A stretch of 64,000 nucleotides of DNA from Pseudarthrobacter polychromogenes (GTDB taxonomy: Bacteria > Actinomycetota > Actinomycetes > Actinomycetales > Micrococcaceae): positions 1,026-65,025 of the forward strand of contig NZ_BMKU01000004.1 in NCBI RefSeq assembly GCF_014644495.1, in the 5' to 3' direction. The position numbers were made by a program, and so were the translations under genes. Of this stretch, positions 62,159-64,000 are shown one piece after another. The first letter of the stretch is position 1, and every line of letters starts with the position of its first letter. Below the pieces are notes generated by a model. That model saw only the letters and a list, made by a program, of their open reading frames with translations. It searched no databases and was not told the origin of the DNA.

Positions 62159-63058
62159 ATGGCGGCTGAACCCGCAGCGCAGCTCGGCTGGGGACCCCTT
62201 CCAGTACCCCCGGAACAGGTCTTCGACAGCAAGGACGTCGAAACGTACCTCTGGGAAGTCACCCGTGACTTCATGGCTGACATCAAGGGCGAGCAGCGCG
62301 GCATCAGCTGGGCGGCCACACTCTTCCGCCTGGGACAGGCACGCACTGTCGCCGCCAGCACCGAGAAAGCACTCGAAGCAAACCAGGAACAGTGCTCCTT
62401 CGCTGACGGGCCGGCCCTGGAAGCCCTCCGAACCGGCGAATTCGTACTGCTGTCCGACGTCAGCCGGGACCGGCGCTGGCCCGGGTACGCCAGCGCGGCC
62501 GCCGGCCACGGGGTCCAGTCACTCCTGTCCATGCCCATCGCCTCCGAGGGCGGGACGAGCGCCGCCATCAACCTCTACGCCGCGCTCCCGCACGCCTTCA
62601 GCAGCGACGACCTGCTCCGGAGCCGCAGCTACGCGCACCAGGTGGCCCGGGCCCTGCGTGTTGTGGTGCGGACGGCCGAACGCGCCGAGGCCAAAGCAGG
62701 CATCGCCGTCGTGCAAAGCTCCCTTGTCCTGGTGGACCTGGCGGTGCGCAGTCTCATGGACGAGTACGGCCTCAGCCGCGAGGGGGCACTGCGGTTCCTG
62801 CAGACACAGGCGCTGCACCACGAACTCGACCTGCGCGATGCCGCGCTGAACGTTGTTGCGCCGGGTCCCGGGAGGGAGCACCCCGGGCCCGGGGAGCCCG
62901 GCAGGGAGCCTGCCGGGCTCAGGCAGGGAACGCCCGACGGCGTCGCGGACTTCCGCCTGCTGCCCCCAGCCGAGCTGGAGCAGGAGGAACAGCCCCGCCG
63001 GCGTAAAGCCGGGCGGGGCAAGGGCCCATCGCACACCGCGGAAGGGAGGACGGCATGA
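62159..63058 (+). CDS. GAF domain protein with ANTAR-like C-terminus
   Basis: A 299-residue cytoplasmic regulator. A GAF-like domain spans about 40-180 (EQCSFADGPALEALRTGEFVLLSDVSRDRRWPGYA split, LLSMPIASEGGTSAAINLYA), followed by an ANTAR-like three-helix segment (about 190-235: VLVDLAVRSLMDEYGLSREGALRFLQTQA split). ANTAR domains bind paired RNA hairpins to antiterminate. The first helix here departs from the usual pattern. The last 60 residues are a Pro/Arg/Lys-rich tail. The stop overlaps the next gene by 4 bp. Confidence 0.8.
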   Translation: MAAEPAAQLGWGPLPVPPEQVFDSKDVETYLWEVTRDFMADIKGEQRGISWAATLFRLGQARTVAASTEKALEANQEQCSFADGPALEALRTGEFVLLSDVSRDRRWPGYASAAAGHGVQSLLSMPIASEGGTSAAINLYAALPHAFSSDDLLRSRSYAHQVARALRVVVRTAERAEAKAGIAVVQSSLVLVDLAVRSLMDEYGLSREGALRFLQTQALHHELDLRDAALNVVAPGPGREHPGPGEPGREPAGLRQGTPDGVADFRLLPPAELEQEEQPRRRKAGRGKGPSHTAEGRTA

Positions 63059-63972
63059 CAACGCCGAAGCAGGAACGGTCACCCGGCCGGCCAGTTGGCC
63101 TGGATTTGGCACGCCCGGCGGAACGGGCTCCCGCATTAGGGGAGCACCCCTGGCACCGCTATGTGGCCCTCGGCGACTCCTTCACTGAGGGGGTGGGGGA
63201 CCCCGAGCCCAAGAATCAGGGCGGACTGCGGGGCTGGGCTGACCGGGTCGCCGAGGAGCTCAGCGCGGGACAGCCTGATTTTGCCTACGCCAACCTCGCG
63301 ATCCGGGGCCTGCGGCTGCAGCAGATCCTGGATCAGCAGGTGGGCCCGGCGCTGGCCGCACAGCCTGACCTGGTGACGCTGTCCGCCGGCGGCAACGACA
63401 TCGTGTTCCGCCGCAGCGATCCGGACAAGCTGGCCGAGAAAATTGACGCCGGCGTGGAGCAGCTCACCCGCTCCGGGGCCACCGTTGTCCTCTTCGCCGG
63501 CCCCGACTGGGGCGCAACCCCGGTCTTCGGCCAAATACGCGGCAAGGTGGCCATCCTCAACGAAAACCTCCACGTCGTGGCGGCCCGGCACAACGCTGTG
63601 ATGGTTGACCTGTGGTGCCTGCGCGACCTCACCAGGCCCGGCATGTGGGACCCTGACCGCCTGCACTTCTCGCCGCTGGGCCACCACACCATCGCCTTGG
63701 GAGTGCTGCAGGCCCTGGCCATTCCCCACAGCCTTGAACCGTTGCAGCCCAAGGCGCTTCCGCCGCGCAACTGGAAGGAAGCCCGGACGGAAGACTTGGT
63801 GTGGGCCCGGGAATACCTCGTACCCTGGGCGATCCGCCAGGTCAGGCACCCCGCGGAGGCTCCGCTGGTTCCCAAACGTCCCCGTCCCGGCCCCGTCTTC
63901 GGGCACGGGCATCTCCCGGCAGTCCATCCGGTAGGCCTGCCCGGGGAGCCCTTGTCCCTGAAGGAGGCCTAG
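63055..63972 (+). CDS. SGNH/GDSL hydrolase
   Basis: A 305-residue esterase/lipase-type hydrolase. Block I is VALGDSFTEG with the catalytic Ser42, block III SAGGNDIVF, and block V DRLHFSPLGH with the Asp-x-x-His pair. No signal peptide is seen, so it is probably cytoplasmic; substrates of such actinobacterial enzymes are mostly unknown. It overlaps the GAF-ANTAR gene by 4 bp (ATGA), so the two are translated together, an uncommon pairing. The C-terminus is Pro-rich. Confidence 0.88.
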   Translation: MTTPKQERSPGRPVGLDLARPAERAPALGEHPWHRYVALGDSFTEGVGDPEPKNQGGLRGWADRVAEELSAGQPDFAYANLAIRGLRLQQILDQQVGPALAAQPDLVTLSAGGNDIVFRRSDPDKLAEKIDAGVEQLTRSGATVVLFAGPDWGATPVFGQIRGKVAILNENLHVVAARHNAVMVDLWCLRDLTRPGMWDPDRLHFSPLGHHTIALGVLQALAIPHSLEPLQPKALPPRNWKEARTEDLVWAREYLVPWAIRQVRHPAEAPLVPKRPRPGPVFGHGHLPAVHPVGLPGEPLSLKEA

Positions 63973-64000
63973 CGCTTTTTCGGGGCGCGCCTGGCGGCAG

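Overview
The window is high-GC actinobacterial DNA without tRNA, rRNA, CRISPR or insertion sequences that I can see. The gene set points to a soil Micrococcaceae of the Arthrobacter/Pseudarthrobacter/Paenarthrobacter type: a heterotetrameric sarcosine oxidase, a dimethylglycine oxidase closely resembling the Arthrobacter globiformis enzyme, a levan fructotransferase closely resembling the Arthrobacter enzyme, a mycothiol-dependent formaldehyde route, many GTG starts and several apparently leaderless genes.

Layout. 36-4194: an allantoinase/imidase-like polysaccharide deacetylase family enzyme, an NCS1 permease and a divergent PucR regulator. 4195-5516: a DUF559 gene lying between two arrays of a 32-bp repeat. 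5525-14416 (minus): an operon glyA-soxB-soxD-soxA-soxG-sdaA-purU that converts sarcosine to glycine, serine and pyruvate, facing a GntR regulator and an MFS transporter. 16557-24238: a levan locus with a LacI regulator, a three-gene sugar ABC transporter, a cytoplasmic GH32 enzyme and a secreted levan fructotransferase. 24334-27008: ribulose monophosphate formaldehyde fixation (hxlA, hxlB) and a divergent LuxR-type sensor. 27076-37370: IclR and LysR regulators, glycine betaine dioxygenase (gbcA, gbcB), a BCCT transporter, a second purU and dimethylglycine oxidase. 37491-38957: a DUF222/HNH gene. 39059-43260 (minus): S-(hydroxymethyl)mycothiol dehydrogenase, an MBL hydrolase and a formate dehydrogenase-like molybdoenzyme. 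43758-47348: an MFS transporter, creatinase and an IclR regulator. 47404-63972: regulators, a c-di-GMP/histidine kinase cluster, a methyltransferase, two SDR enzymes, glycerate kinase, small disordered stress-type proteins, a GAF-ANTAR protein and an SGNH hydrolase.

How it works together. Glycine betaine is imported and demethylated to dimethylglycine, sarcosine and glycine. Creatine enters at sarcosine through creatinase. Glycine becomes serine and then pyruvate. The methyl groups leave as formaldehyde (fixed by HxlAB, or oxidised through mycothiol to formate and CO2) or as methylene-tetrahydrofolate (drained through two PurU copies after FolD, which is not in the window). The levan locus is a separate carbon module predicted to run levan to DFA IV to import to hydrolysis.

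Most notable non-coding signals: a 32-bp-periodic pyrimidine-rich repeat found directly 3' of stop codons and always in the sense of the gene it follows; a 19-bp palindrome shared by the hxlAB/LuxR and mscR promoters; four LacI-type operators between the levan genes; and a set of -10-like hexamers placed exactly 6-7 nt before start codons. Gene calls rest on motif and family recognition by eye; no database search was run.
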